The notes: generated by a model not told the origin, from the sequence alone. Shown: positions 41,406 to 51,850, counted from the first letter of the stretch. The stretch: 64,000 nt of DNA from Promethearchaeia archaeon (GCA_029856045.1 JAHQWG010000025.1:1-64000), one strand, 5' to 3'. Numbers and translations: made by a program.

Positions 41406-44400
41406 ATGAAAAAATTGGAAGATTTTAATGAAAATGATGAGGATTTCAGTTTAATCGATTTATACCCAAAATATGTAATCAATTCTAAAGGAATACTTAA
41501 GGATTTTGATATAGCATATGTAGCAAGATCAATTAATAGAGAAACCGGATTGGAATTAGAAACTTGCGAAGTAATTGCTCAGGAGGTTCTACGAAAAATA
41601 ATCGGGCAAGGGTTAAAAAGAGTTTCTACCAATTATATTAGGGAGATAGTATGCCTTGAATTAACTGCAAGAGGATTAGAAAAATTTAGAAACATTTATG
41701 CTCGTTATATTAACATTAGTATGACCAAATTCTCTTTAGATGTGGATTTCATTGAAAAATTTAAAGAAATTCATCCAAAATGGGGTCCCTTAGGTTATAT
41801 TACTTATAAGAGAACTTATGCAAGATATATCGAAAAAGAAAATCGAAAAGAAGAATTCTGGGAAACACTGAAAAGGGTTGTTGAAGGATGTTTCTCAATT
41901 CAAAAAGAGCATTGTGTAAAATTAGGATTACCTTGGAATGAAGATAAAGCTCAAAAATCTGCTCAAATAATGTTTCAAAAAATGTGGAATTTTAAATTTA
42001 TTGCTCCAGGTCGTGGATTATGGATAATGGGAACCCCATTTATTGACCGACACGGAAGTATGGCCCTTAATAATTGCGGTTTTGCCTCAACTGAGGATAT
42101 TGATATTAAAGGGACGATTCCATTTGAATGGACAATGGATGCATTAATGCTGGGTGTTGGTGTTGGATTTGACACAAAAGGGGCAGGAAAAATAATTATT
42201 AAGAAACCTAAAAAAGATGATTTTCTATTTCGCATTCCAGATAGCAGAGAAGGATGGGTTGAAGCACTAAAATATACTTTAGAGGCATATTTTTTTGAAA
42301 AAACCATACCAAAATTGGATTATTCCTTAATAAGACCGGCGGGGGAATTAATTAGAGGATTTGGAGGAATCGCCTCTGGACCAGAACCGCTTGAAAAAAT
42401 GATTGAAAACATTAAAGATCTTTTAAACCAACGTATTGGAGATAAACTTCGTTCAACAGATATAGTCGATATCATGAATTTTATTGGCAAATGCGTAGTT
42501 GCCGGGAATGTCCGCCGGAGTGCTGAAATAGCCCTTGGAGATATAAATGATACGGAATTTATAACTATGAAGCAAGATAAGGAGAAATTAACGTCCCACC
42601 GCTGGGCGAGTAATAATTCAATATTTGCAAAAATAGGTATGGACTATTCATTTGTGGCTGAACAAATTGCAAAAAATGGTGAGCCAGGTGTATTATGGTT
42701 AGAAAATTCAAGAGCTTATTCAAGAATGGCTGAACCCCCCGATTATAAAGACAAAAAAGTGGCTGGTGTAAATCCTTGTATTACAGGAGATACTTTAATA
42801 GCGGTTGCAGATGGTCGGAACGCTGTATCAATTAAGCAGTTAGCTGAAAAAGGATTGGATGTACCTGTTTATTGCAGGGACAATAATGGCAGAATTGTTA
42901 TAAGAATAATGCGGAATCCAAGAATTACAAGGATAAATGAAGAAATATATGAAGTCAAATTAGATGATGGAAGTCAAATAAAATGTACGGGTGATCATAA
43001 ATTCATTTTAAAAGATATGAGCGAAAAGGAAGCTAAAGATTTACGAAAAGGTGACTCCCTTATGATTATGGCAAAATGGCAAACATCTTGGGATGAAATG
43101 ATGGGAAGTGAGCGTAAGGAGAAAAAAACAATTTATTGGATGATAAATGACGGGAGAAAAAATATTTTTGAACATACATTTATTTTTGAGTCGTATTATA
43201 ATAAAAAGGTACCTAAGAACCATGTAATACACCATAAGGATAACATTGGAACTAATAATGATATAAAAAACCTGGAGATGATGTCGAAGGAAGAACATGA
43301 TTTATTACATGATATATCTGGCGATAAAAACCCAATGCGACGATGGTGGAGCAAGGCTTCGAAAGAGGAGAAAAGGAGATATAGAGAGAGTATGTCGAGA
43401 GCGGTTTCTGGGGAAAAAAACCCACGATATTCGGGATATTCAGATGATTTGATATATAATGAAATGGTTAATTTAATTAAACGGAATGGAGCACCATTAT
43501 CTAGCGGAATATGGAGAAAGCATGCAAAAAAGATTGGAATGCCATTTACATCCCCAAGATGGGGTCATACTCAAACTCCTACTAATTTAATGAAACGTGC
43601 TAATATTGAGTGTGGGTATGAATATCAAAAAGATCCTGTTTCTAGAAGGGAATACAATAGATTTATTAAGCTATTAAAAAGTTCTGACTTAAAACTATCT
43701 TTTGAAAAAGGTATAATTTATGTAGAAAAAAAATGTGAGGGATGTGGAAATTCATTTAAGATAAAATATTCTAATAGAGAACAAGCTTATTGTTCAAGAC
43801 CTTGCTTATTACGATCAATACATGATAAAGGACAAGAAGCTCTTAAGAAGAAATATAAAAAAATTCGAAAAAAAAAGCAAGAGTTGATTTTTAAATTATT
43901 AATTAAGGAAATTTCTTTAAAGAAAAAAATTCCTTCAAAACACGATTTCCTGAAAATTTTAAGAGAGAATGGAATTGCTGACTTTCGAAGTGCTGGTATG
44001 TCTGATAGTTATGCGTACATCCTCGATCAAATTACTGAGAACTTTAAAACAATTAAAGTAGATTCTAAAAAATTATCGCGTGATGAAGGCTATGCAAAAT
44101 TAGTTGCTAGTAGATGGATTGAAAATGGAGTAAATTATAACCATAAAATCGTATCTGTCAAGAAGATTGGAATAGGAAATGTCTTTAATGGAACGGTGGA
44201 TGAATTTCATAATTTTGGAATTGTTTTAGATGAGAAAAAGACTAAATCTGAAAGAATTAAATTGGAAATAATATTTACAGCGAATTGTGGAGAACAGAGC
44301 CTTGAATCATATGAGCTATGCTGCTTGGTGGAGTCCTTTCCTTCAAATCATGAATCCTACGAGGAGTTTCAAGATACGCTAAAATATGCATATCTTTATG

Positions 44401-45176
44401 CAAAATCAGTTACTTTATTAAATACACATTGGAAGCAAACAAATGCAATTATGGGCAAAAACAGAAGAATTGGCACTTCCCAATCGGGAATAATTAATGC
44501 CTTTATTAAACATGGGCGTAGGGAAATATTTAAATGGTGTGAAAAAGGTTACAAATACTTAAAGGAGTTGGATTCAAAATATTCAGATTGGCTAACTACC
44601 CCTAAGTCAATTAAGATGACTTCAATAAAGCCCAGTGGCAGTGTAAGTTTACTTCCGGGAGTAACTCCAGGAATACATTATCCGCATTCTGAATATTACA
44701 TACGTAGGATTCGCTTTAATGAAAATTCAGATTTGCTTCCATTTCTTAGAGAAGCCGGATATGAAATTCACACAGATAAATACTCTCCCAACACAAGCGT
44801 TGTAGAATTCCCTATTCATGAGGAATATTTTGAAAGGGCAAAGAAAGACGTATCGATGTGGGAACAGTTAGAAAATGCTGCTGCATACCAGAAATATTGG
44901 GCTGATAATCAAGTGTCCATCACAGTTACTTTTAAAGAAAAAGAAGCAAAAGAGATTAAAGTTGCTTTAGAAATATTCGAAGATAAGTTGAAAGGAGTTA
45001 CATTCCTTCCCTTGAATGAACACGGTTATGAACAAGCTCCTTATGAAGAAATTACACAAGAACAGTATCATGAAATGAAATCGAAATTAAAACCACTCAA
45101 CCTGAGTACAGTTAAAAGTGAAGCACTGGGTGAAAGATTTTGTGATGCAGATTTCTGTGAGATTAAATTCAAATGA
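41406..45176 (+). CDS. nrdJ: Adenosylcobalamin-dependent ribonucleoside-triphosphate reductase, intein-containing
   Basis: A 1256-codon class II ribonucleotide reductase precursor, of the monomeric Lactobacillus leichmannii type. After removal of the intein (residues 458-960) the enzyme has 753 residues, close to the usual 740. The catalytic cysteines fit that enzyme: MALNNCGFAST (first redox Cys), CGEQSLESYELC across the splice site (radical Cys, then the partner 11 residues later), and the C-terminal shuttle pair in GERFCDADFCEIK. ERKP-like substrate-site residues GGIASGPEPL and the SIKPSGSVSLLPG segment are present. It makes deoxynucleotides without oxygen, using B12. A N-terminal ATP cone is not evident. 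The next gene is mre11, on the same strand. Confidence 0.92.
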   Translation: MKKLEDFNENDEDFSLIDLYPKYVINSKGILKDFDIAYVARSINRETGLELETCEVIAQEVLRKIIGQGLKRVSTNYIREIVCLELTARGLEKFRNIYARYINISMTKFSLDVDFIEKFKEIHPKWGPLGYITYKRTYARYIEKENRKEEFWETLKRVVEGCFSIQKEHCVKLGLPWNEDKAQKSAQIMFQKMWNFKFIAPGRGLWIMGTPFIDRHGSMALNNCGFASTEDIDIKGTIPFEWTMDALMLGVGVGFDTKGAGKIIIKKPKKDDFLFRIPDSREGWVEALKYTLEAYFFEKTIPKLDYSLIRPAGELIRGFGGIASGPEPLEKMIENIKDLLNQRIGDKLRSTDIVDIMNFIGKCVVAGNVRRSAEIALGDINDTEFITMKQDKEKLTSHRWASNNSIFAKIGMDYSFVAEQIAKNGEPGVLWLENSRAYSRMAEPPDYKDKKVAGVNPCITGDTLIAVADGRNAVSIKQLAEKGLDVPVYCRDNNGRIVIRIMRNPRITRINEEIYEVKLDDGSQIKCTGDHKFILKDMSEKEAKDLRKGDSLMIMAKWQTSWDEMMGSERKEKKTIYWMINDGRKNIFEHTFIFESYYNKKVPKNHVIHHKDNIGTNNDIKNLEMMSKEEHDLLHDISGDKNPMRRWWSKASKEEKRRYRESMSRAVSGEKNPRYSGYSDDLIYNEMVNLIKRNGAPLSSGIWRKHAKKIGMPFTSPRWGHTQTPTNLMKRANIECGYEYQKDPVSRREYNRFIKLLKSSDLKLSFEKGIIYVEKKCEGCGNSFKIKYSNREQAYCSRPCLLRSIHDKGQEALKKKYKKIRKKKQELIFKLLIKEISLKKKIPSKHDFLKILRENGIADFRSAGMSDSYAYILDQITENFKTIKVDSKKLSRDEGYAKLVASRWIENGVNYNHKIVSVKKIGIGNVFNGTVDEFHNFGIVLDEKKTKSERIKLEIIFTANCGEQSLESYELCCLVESFPSNHESYEEFQDTLKYAYLYAKSVTLLNTHWKQTNAIMGKNRRIGTSQSGIINAFIKHGRREIFKWCEKGYKYLKELDSKYSDWLTTPKSIKMTSIKPSGSVSLLPGVTPGIHYPHSEYYIRRIRFNENSDLLPFLREAGYEIHTDKYSPNTSVVEFPIHEEYFERAKKDVSMWEQLENAAAYQKYWADNQVSITVTFKEKEAKEIKVALEIFEDKLKGVTFLPLNEHGYEQAPYEEITQEQYHEMKSKLKPLNLSTVKSEALGERFCDADFCEIKFK
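42777..44285 (+). mobile_element. Intein with HNH homing endonuclease in nrdJ
   Basis: A 503-residue in-frame insertion. Block A begins with Cys1 (CITGDTLIAVADG). Block B is GSQIKCTGDHKFILK with the TxxH motif. Block F is VFNGTVDEFHNFGIV, and the intein ends in Ala-Asn before the extein Cys. The penultimate His of most inteins is thus replaced by Ala. The middle carries an HNH nuclease motif, VIHHKDNIGTNNDIKNLEMM, a DNA-binding region, and a four-Cys zinc site (CEGCGNSF, then CSRPC). Splicing should restore the NPCGEQ active-site sequence. The insertion site is a known favoured intein position in this enzyme class. Confidence 0.92.
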
Positions 45177-45317
45177 ATTAACATGAAATATCATTCAATT
45201 ATTAAAAAGTCAAGAGATTTTAGACAAATATTATTAAGTTTATTAAGTAAATAATCTTAATAATTGTGAAATACCAATACTTATTATATTACAATATAAA
45301 GAAAAGGTTGAAAGATA

Positions 45318-46592
45318 ATGGTAAAAATTATTCATCTTGCAGATACTCATCTTGGTTTTCGATTAAGAAAGAACTTTAAAAATGACTGGTTTAAATTTGG
45401 TGAAATTCGATGGTATGAAAATGATTTTTATAAGAGATGGGATGATTTTTTTAATTATTGTATTGATAATAAGGATAATATCGATTTTATAGTTCATTCG
45501 GGAGATATTTTCCATACTCCATTCGGAGAAAATCCATTTCCACCACCAGAACCGGCAAGAGAAGTTGTCGTTAAAAGCTTAAAAATTTTTTTTAAAGAAA
45601 CTGAAAATAAAATTCCCATTATCTTAATTGATGGTAATCATGGTATTTATCAAGGATATAGATATTCAATTATGGACAGCATTACTTCCATCTTTCCAAA
45701 ACTCCATTATTTTTCCGTCTGGGACTTAAAACATGCAATAACTAATACTCAACAATTAACTTTAGAATTTCCAGATAAAAGCACTCGATTTTATTTGTTT
45801 CCTTATTTTGAATTTACTCTAAACAATGATATTAAAGTTGAATATGATAAATGGATTGAAAAACAAAGACCTAAAGAGGATATAGTCGAGATTGCTGTAG
45901 TTCATGGATCTGATGTCGATAAAACACTTCACGAGAAATTAAAATCATTCAATTACTCATACATTGCATTAGGCCATGAACATAACCAAAGAAAAATTTC
46001 CGGTAATGCTTATTATTCAGGATCATTTGTACCACTTAATTTTGATGAGGTAAATATTTCAAACGGGTATTTAGAAGTTATAATTGAAAAAAATAAGAAA
46101 CCCGTGGTCAAGAATCATATTTTCGAGAAAAATCGTGCTTTTGAAGAAATTGATATAGAAGTAGACCCATCAACTACAAGTAATTCAATATTTTCTACCA
46201 TAGAAGAAAAAATTGAACCATTTAAGACCCAAAAATGGGAAGGGGTTTCTGCCGCTCGATTAAAAATTAATTTTAGAGGTAATATTTCTCTTACAAGTTT
46301 TTGGAATTTAAGCGAAGAATTAAGATCATTTCAGTCTAAAGTTATTAATGAAGGGAATTATAATATTTTACAACTTATTATCGACTGGCATGAAGTTTCG
46401 AAAGATTTGGGTGATGAGTTAGCTCCTGAAATCATAGAAGAATACGTATTAAGTAATCCTAAAGAGGAATTTCTGGAATATATTCACGGAAAAATTAAGC
46501 CAGCTGAAGGGTATAATGTAGATTTATTAGCAGAAATCGCAATAGAAGCAATTGAAACATCTTTAAAAAAATTTGGCGGAGAAACTGATTGA
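45318..46592 (+). CDS. mre11: DNA double-strand break repair nuclease Mre11
   Basis: A 424-residue phosphoesterase with all Mre11 metal motifs: LADTHLGFRL, HSGDIFHTPFG, DGNHGIYQG, VVHGSDVDK and LGHEHNQRKIS. The C-terminal third is the capping and Rad50-binding region. It processes broken DNA ends together with Rad50, HerA and NurA, which follow in this order. Its stop codon overlaps the Rad50 start by four bases (ATTGA), a sign of coupled translation. GNH is followed by Gly rather than the common Asp, a minor variation. Confidence 0.93.
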   Translation: MVKIIHLADTHLGFRLRKNFKNDWFKFGEIRWYENDFYKRWDDFFNYCIDNKDNIDFIVHSGDIFHTPFGENPFPPPEPAREVVVKSLKIFFKETENKIPIILIDGNHGIYQGYRYSIMDSITSIFPKLHYFSVWDLKHAITNTQQLTLEFPDKSTRFYLFPYFEFTLNNDIKVEYDKWIEKQRPKEDIVEIAVVHGSDVDKTLHEKLKSFNYSYIALGHEHNQRKISGNAYYSGSFVPLNFDEVNISNGYLEVIIEKNKKPVVKNHIFEKNRAFEEIDIEVDPSTTSNSIFSTIEEKIEPFKTQKWEGVSAARLKINFRGNISLTSFWNLSEELRSFQSKVINEGNYNILQLIIDWHEVSKDLGDELAPEIIEEYVLSNPKEEFLEYIHGKIKPAEGYNVDLLAEIAIEAIETSLKKFGGETD

Positions 46593-48694
46593 GAATCAAA
46601 AAAGTGGAATTTAAAAATTTCAAATGTTTTCCAGATTTAATACTTCCTGAAAGAGAAGACGAGAATTTCTCTGAAGGTTTATTTTTAATACAAGGGACAA
46701 CTCCTGAGAGGTCAAATAGTTTCGGGAAAACAAGTTTTGTTGAAGGAATTCTTTTTGGCTTGTTTGGACCGAAAAGCACAATTTTATCAATCAATAATTT
46801 AATTACTTTTGGACAAGAAAAAGGAGAGATAAAGATAATATTTGAGCTCGACGGTATCGATTATATGATACAAAGATTATTGAATAGAACGAGTTCAAGT
46901 GGTTCCCAAAAATTAAGAACTTATATAAGAGTTAATAATAATTGGAAATCCGACAACACGATTAATATTGAGGAATTAATAGAGATAAAGAGAGAACAAG
47001 CATTACAAACAGCTTTTGTAAAACAAGGTCAAATAGAGAGTTTGGCATCAGCTAGTCCAGCGAAATTACGGGATTTAATAATAGATTTATTTCGTTTAAA
47101 TATTGTTGATTATGCTTCAGATTATCTTAAGAATATGAATAAAGTTGCAATAAATCGGATAAAAGCTATAAATAAAAATTATATTTCTCCTTCAGAAATT
47201 GATAAAAATATTAATAAAAAAGAACAGCAATTAGCAGAAAATAGCATAGACCTTAAAAATAATTTCACAAAAATCGATACGTTAAAAACTCAGTTAAAGA
47301 ACTTGCCTGATAAGGGAAAATTAATTGAACTTAATGAAATTAAGGAAAAAATTAAACAAGGTATTGGCAAAATTGAGGTATTCTTAGAACAATTAGCCAA
47401 TAAATTAAAAACTTTAAGCTCAGATGATAATATCCAAGAGTCCAATATTGATCATTTTATAAAAACAAAAGAAAATGAAATCACTAAATTAGAAAGTAAT
47501 AAAGATACACTGTCAGAAGCATTAAAAAAAGTTCTTTCAGAAATGAATAAGAAAAAGGGAATTATTTCACAGATTGAAAAAAACAAAAGTAAAATAAGTA
47601 AAAATTTTAATTTTAAAGGAGGAAAGCAAATAGCTAAGTGTCCAACTTGTACAAGAGAGATAAGTTTTCATGATGCTCAAGAGATTATAAATCACTATGA
47701 CAGTGAGATTAATAATTTAAAAAATGATATAAATAAATTAAAACCAAATTTGGGAGAATTAGAAAATAAAAAAGGAGATATCGAAAATAGGTTGGATTAC
47801 TTAAAATCAACTCATAGAAACCTGCAAGAGATTAAAGATATTTACATAAAAAAGAAGAAATATGAAGTAGAGATAGAAAATAATAGATTAGAGAACTTAA
47901 AATTATTAAAAAAATTTAATACATCAACAGAGAAGGAATTTTTAGAAAAATTTAATGTTAAAAATATCGATCAATTAAGAGAAAAAATAATCAAAATCGA
48001 TGGTGAAATAAATTCCCTAATACAAGTAAATAAGAGAATCGAAAGTGAAAATAATTATTTAAAGAATGAAATCCAGGAGCTCAAATTAAAAAAGGAGAAT
48101 ATGATCAAACTTCGAGATGAAAGAGAACAGCTAGAGACGAAAATTAAGCATATTGATAAAAATAAAGAATTAGTAAAAGGATTCATAACAGAATATATGG
48201 TTGAAAAGAGACTAATCCATAATATCCAATATGAAACTAAAAGATTTCTAAAATATTTTTCAGGTGGTCAATACTCCAATCTAAATTTAACAAGCATTGA
48301 TAAAGGACGTGGAATAAAAATTGATGTATTTGATGAATTTAGCCAAACTATTAAAGATATTGATTTTCTTAGTGGAGGAGATAAAGTTGCTCTTGGATTT
48401 GCTTTAAGAATGGGGATCTCAGAGTTAATGACAAAAATCAGACCAACCAAAAATTCTCCAAAGAAAAATCCTAAAATTGATTTTATGATTTTAGATGAAC
48501 CATTAGCAGCATTAGATAAAGATCGTAGAACACAAGTATTAACAACTCTTGAAAGTCAAAAAGATTTTAATCAAATATTTTTAATTACACACACAAATAT
48601 ACCAGAAGAAATTAAGCCAAATTTTATAAAAATCGCTAAAAATTTTGAAAATGGGCTAAGTTCGGCCATTTATATAGATAAAGAAAAAAATTAA
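46589..48694 (+). CDS. rad50: DNA double-strand break repair ATPase Rad50
   Basis: A 701-residue Rad50, shorter than the 850-900 residues usual in archaea, so the coiled coils are short. The zinc hook is CPTCTREI, near the middle. The ABC signature is FLSGGDKVALGFALRMG and Walker B is FMILDEPLAALDKD. The P-loop is unusual: it reads TTPERSNSFGKTSFVEG, so the first glycine of GxxxxGK[ST] is replaced and an insertion precedes it. Lys and Thr of the loop are kept. Start is TTG at 46589, overlapping mre11. The next gene, herA, begins 27 bases later. Confidence 0.9.
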   Translation: MRIKKVEFKNFKCFPDLILPEREDENFSEGLFLIQGTTPERSNSFGKTSFVEGILFGLFGPKSTILSINNLITFGQEKGEIKIIFELDGIDYMIQRLLNRTSSSGSQKLRTYIRVNNNWKSDNTINIEELIEIKREQALQTAFVKQGQIESLASASPAKLRDLIIDLFRLNIVDYASDYLKNMNKVAINRIKAINKNYISPSEIDKNINKKEQQLAENSIDLKNNFTKIDTLKTQLKNLPDKGKLIELNEIKEKIKQGIGKIEVFLEQLANKLKTLSSDDNIQESNIDHFIKTKENEITKLESNKDTLSEALKKVLSEMNKKKGIISQIEKNKSKISKNFNFKGGKQIAKCPTCTREISFHDAQEIINHYDSEINNLKNDINKLKPNLGELENKKGDIENRLDYLKSTHRNLQEIKDIYIKKKKYEVEIENNRLENLKLLKKFNTSTEKEFLEKFNVKNIDQLREKIIKIDGEINSLIQVNKRIESENNYLKNEIQELKLKKENMIKLRDEREQLETKIKHIDKNKELVKGFITEYMVEKRLIHNIQYETKRFLKYFSGGQYSNLNLTSIDKGRGIKIDVFDEFSQTIKDIDFLSGGDKVALGFALRMGISELMTKIRPTKNSPKKNPKIDFMILDEPLAALDKDRRTQVLTTLESQKDFNQIFLITHTNIPEEIKPNFIKIAKNFENGLSSAIYIDKEKN

Positions 48695-48721
48695 TTATAT
48701 AAAAATATTGAGTGAAAAAAA

Positions 48722-50479
48722 ATGATAATTAATATAAATGCATTAGAGAGAGTTATTGAACTTAATATTGAACAATATTATCCTGTTCATAGTTATATAA
48801 AATTAGATTGCCCGAAAGATAAACCCAAATATACTATTTTATGTATGAACCAGCAAGTTATGACTGTCGAAGAATATATTGAATTAAGACGTCAAACTGC
48901 AAATATTGAAATCAACGAATATTTAATAAAATTGCTTCAGACGGGATTAAAATATGTCTTATTCGCAGCACCTATCCTTTTAATAGATCATGAAAAAGAA
49001 ATGAAAGAGTTGAAAAAAACTAAACCTGATAAGAATAATTATGTGATGAAACGAAATGTACTCATTGAAATTGAAAAGCTTATGCAAGGTGGTGTGTTAT
49101 CTCCCCATACTTCAGAAATTTCTGAAGATCAAAGTGATATACCAGTTCTATTGGAAAATATTTTTCCTCAATCAAATGGGGTCTTTATTGGGCGTTTATT
49201 GTATGATAAAACAAATGTATATATTCCAATCAAGTCATTACCGGTTCATTTAGGAATTATTGGAACGACAGGAGCAGGGAAATCTAATTTAATGCAAGTT
49301 ATGATTAATGGAGCAGTTGATCATAATTTAGAAGTAAAAACTAAGAATTTAACTAATATTCCATTAGTTTCTTCACTTGCAATAGACCCACATGATGAAT
49401 ATGCTTTGGGACCAGAAGGGAGGGGATTATATCACCTTGTTAATTTATTAGATTTAAAAATTAGAAATGATATTTTTGGTTCTTTTTTCTATTTATATCC
49501 AAGGGGGACAAGAATTCAAAGCATATTATCTCCTTTTTCTTTAGAATGTGTTATAAATTACGAGGAAATAACTCCTTTGGATGTATTAAATGTTCAAAGT
49601 TTTACTGGGGTACAATCTGAAGTTATGGAAGCAGAGTATTTTGTTGCTCATGATGATTGGATTGAAGATATATTAACCGGTACTTTAACCTCATCTGGAC
49701 ATCATGATGCTTCTATAGCTGCTGTACGAAGAAGATTACGTCCTATTGAAAGATCTAATATTTTTCAGCCCCAATCAGCGAATAGTTCAACCTTGCCTGA
49801 AATTATTTACGCTTTGGAAAGTGGTAAAACTTTAGATTTTAATTGTTCCTTGTTAAGTGATTTTGAAATGTTTCTTTTTAATACAGTTGTGGCAAGAACA
49901 ATTTTCAATATTAGGAAAGCGCTAAAAGCATCAGCTACTATGACTGATTTTAAGGCTCAATTATTCTCTCGTTTGCCCAACTCGTTCGTTAAAAGTTATG
50001 AAAATAAATTGAACATATATATTACCAAAGGAAACGAAGTTAAAGATCCAACAGATATGCCAATTGTAGTTTTTACAATCGAAGAAGCTCCCTCTATACT
50101 CAACCCAGATTTGATGAGGGGCCCAAATATCTTCAAAGATATAGCAAGACAAGGAAGAAAATTTCATATTTCATTGGCTGTGATTAGTCAACAGATTTCT
50201 ACATTAGATAATGCAATAATTTCAAATCTTAACACATATATTGATTTACCTGTTGGTAGTGATAAAGAGAGAAGAGGGCTTATTGATAATGCTTCAAGCT
50301 CAATCCAGATAAATGATCTTAAATCTTTGGAGGGGACATTAGGCGTTTCAATAATAAACGGAAATTGGCTTACAAAATTTCAAAAGATCATTATTCCAAG
50401 ATATAAAGATCATTTTGAAGAAAATAAAGCAAAATATAGTAGATATAAATCAATAGGTACGAAGACTCCCTTGATTTAA
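48722..50479 (+). CDS. herA: DNA double-strand break repair helicase HerA
   Basis: A 585-residue hexameric translocase of the FtsK/HerA group. The N-terminal beta-barrel (HAS) part is followed by Walker A GIIGTTGAGKSNLMQ near residue 178, Walker B VVFTIEEAPSIL, and the arginine-finger region DIARQGRKFHIS. Sensor-like QQISTLDNAIISN follows. HerA drives NurA along DNA to produce 3' single strands for recombinase loading. It lies 27 bases after rad50 and 26 bases before nurA, in the classical archaeal order. Confidence 0.92.
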   Translation: MIININALERVIELNIEQYYPVHSYIKLDCPKDKPKYTILCMNQQVMTVEEYIELRRQTANIEINEYLIKLLQTGLKYVLFAAPILLIDHEKEMKELKKTKPDKNNYVMKRNVLIEIEKLMQGGVLSPHTSEISEDQSDIPVLLENIFPQSNGVFIGRLLYDKTNVYIPIKSLPVHLGIIGTTGAGKSNLMQVMINGAVDHNLEVKTKNLTNIPLVSSLAIDPHDEYALGPEGRGLYHLVNLLDLKIRNDIFGSFFYLYPRGTRIQSILSPFSLECVINYEEITPLDVLNVQSFTGVQSEVMEAEYFVAHDDWIEDILTGTLTSSGHHDASIAAVRRRLRPIERSNIFQPQSANSSTLPEIIYALESGKTLDFNCSLLSDFEMFLFNTVVARTIFNIRKALKASATMTDFKAQLFSRLPNSFVKSYENKLNIYITKGNEVKDPTDMPIVVFTIEEAPSILNPDLMRGPNIFKDIARQGRKFHISLAVISQQISTLDNAIISNLNTYIDLPVGSDKERRGLIDNASSSIQINDLKSLEGTLGVSIINGNWLTKFQKIIIPRYKDHFEENKAKYSRYKSIGTKTPLI

Positions 50480-50505
50480 ATAGTTAAACAAAAAGTGGAT
50501 TATTT

Positions 50506-51669
50506 GTGGGATTAAAAAAATATAAATTAATAGAATTAGAAGAATCACTGAAAAAGGCAGAATTACCCGCTCAAATAGAAGAATTAAAAAAAGAACACGT
50601 TCAGTGGACCAAGGAAAAAAAAGAATTAAGAGATAAATATAAAGAAGAACTTGAAAAAGAAAAAACAGATATTATTATTAAACAAATGAAGCATAAGCCT
50701 ATTAAAGGCGTAGATGAAACATTTTTTAAGCAAGGAGGGTTATTAATTGGATTTGATGAAAGTCAAAATTCAAAGATTGGCACTTATGCAAGAGTTTCAT
50801 GCTTTAAATTCGGAGAAAGTCAGGTAAGTTATGAAGATAGTAGATATAAATATAGAGATTATATGTATGAGCCATTATTTGGATATTTAGAAGATAGCTA
50901 TCAAAAAATTAAAATTTATACTGATGCAATAGAATATTTTGTGAAAAATTTAGAAGATGAATTCAAAGGAACCTTTTTGAAACATTCAGTTACCGAAATA
51001 AGAAAATGGTATGAAAAAGTATTTCCCGTGGAAACAGGATTAGAATGGAAACATAATTTACCTTCTGTAGGTCATGTTGCTGATCGTATTAGAACAGCAG
51101 ATGAATTATTATGTACCGTTATAAGAATGAAACAAATTAAGACTGAATTTCCAGATCGAGATATTATATTTTTAGGAGATGGTATTAGTGCTTTTAGACC
51201 TCATATTTTTCCCCCAATTCATTTTGTTCAATTTTTTCTTAAATTTCTCAAGGAATATAAATTAAAATATTATACTTTTTCAAAAACTTGTAGATTACGT
51301 GAAAAAGATACTGGTGTTTTTATTTTACCCGTGTTTTCTAAAATTATTGAAAAAGATCCATTTATAGTAGAGATACCACAAAAACATTCAGTAAGCAACT
51401 CTCACCTTGTAAGATTGATAAAAAGAGATATGCCTGCCTTGAGATTTGACGTCCCAAGAGAGATTGATTTAAGTGGAGCAATTGCAATTGTTAAAAAGAT
51501 TATTCCACTTTCTCCACTTGGCTATCCATTATGTCTAGAGCACGCTCATAATGCAGGTAGATTGACGAATTTGGAATGGAGAATATTAGATATTAAATTT
51601 AGAGGTGCTCAAGAAGATCCTAGAACTAAAAATTTAGTTTCAAATTTAAGAAAATATGTTCTACCTTAA
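50506..51669 (+). CDS. nurA: 5'-3' nuclease NurA
   Basis: A 387-residue NurA. An N-terminal charged coiled coil (1-65) precedes the nuclease domain, which begins GGLLIGFDESQNSK, where the Asp is the first metal ligand. FPDRDIIFLGDGISAFRPH supplies a second acidic site, and LKYYTFSKTCRLREKD is the family's KT/K region; the C-terminal LCLEHAHNAGR is typical. NurA works as a dimer at the mouth of the HerA ring. Start is GTG at 50506. The operon ends here: 181 bases separate it from the next gene. Confidence 0.9.
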   Translation: MGLKKYKLIELEESLKKAELPAQIEELKKEHVQWTKEKKELRDKYKEELEKEKTDIIIKQMKHKPIKGVDETFFKQGGLLIGFDESQNSKIGTYARVSCFKFGESQVSYEDSRYKYRDYMYEPLFGYLEDSYQKIKIYTDAIEYFVKNLEDEFKGTFLKHSVTEIRKWYEKVFPVETGLEWKHNLPSVGHVADRIRTADELLCTVIRMKQIKTEFPDRDIIFLGDGISAFRPHIFPPIHFVQFFLKFLKEYKLKYYTFSKTCRLREKDTGVFILPVFSKIIEKDPFIVEIPQKHSVSNSHLVRLIKRDMPALRFDVPREIDLSGAIAIVKKIIPLSPLGYPLCLEHAHNAGRLTNLEWRILDIKFRGAQEDPRTKNLVSNLRKYVLP

Positions 51670-51850
51670 AAAAGAAGTCTTTCTTTCTCAAAAGTATTGA
51701 ATAACCTTAAGATAGAATAAAAATTAAAAATTTGATTCATAAATCATTTTTAAATAATGAGATAAATATCGTTTGGTTTATAAGGAATTACAAAAAATAA
51801 AAAATGAAATTTTCAAGAATTCATAATTTACAACTTAAAAGGTATTAGAA

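Noticed and set aside
49056-49253. A 65-codon same-strand frame inside herA.
   Set aside because: It is entirely contained in the HerA coding sequence in another phase, without its own signals.
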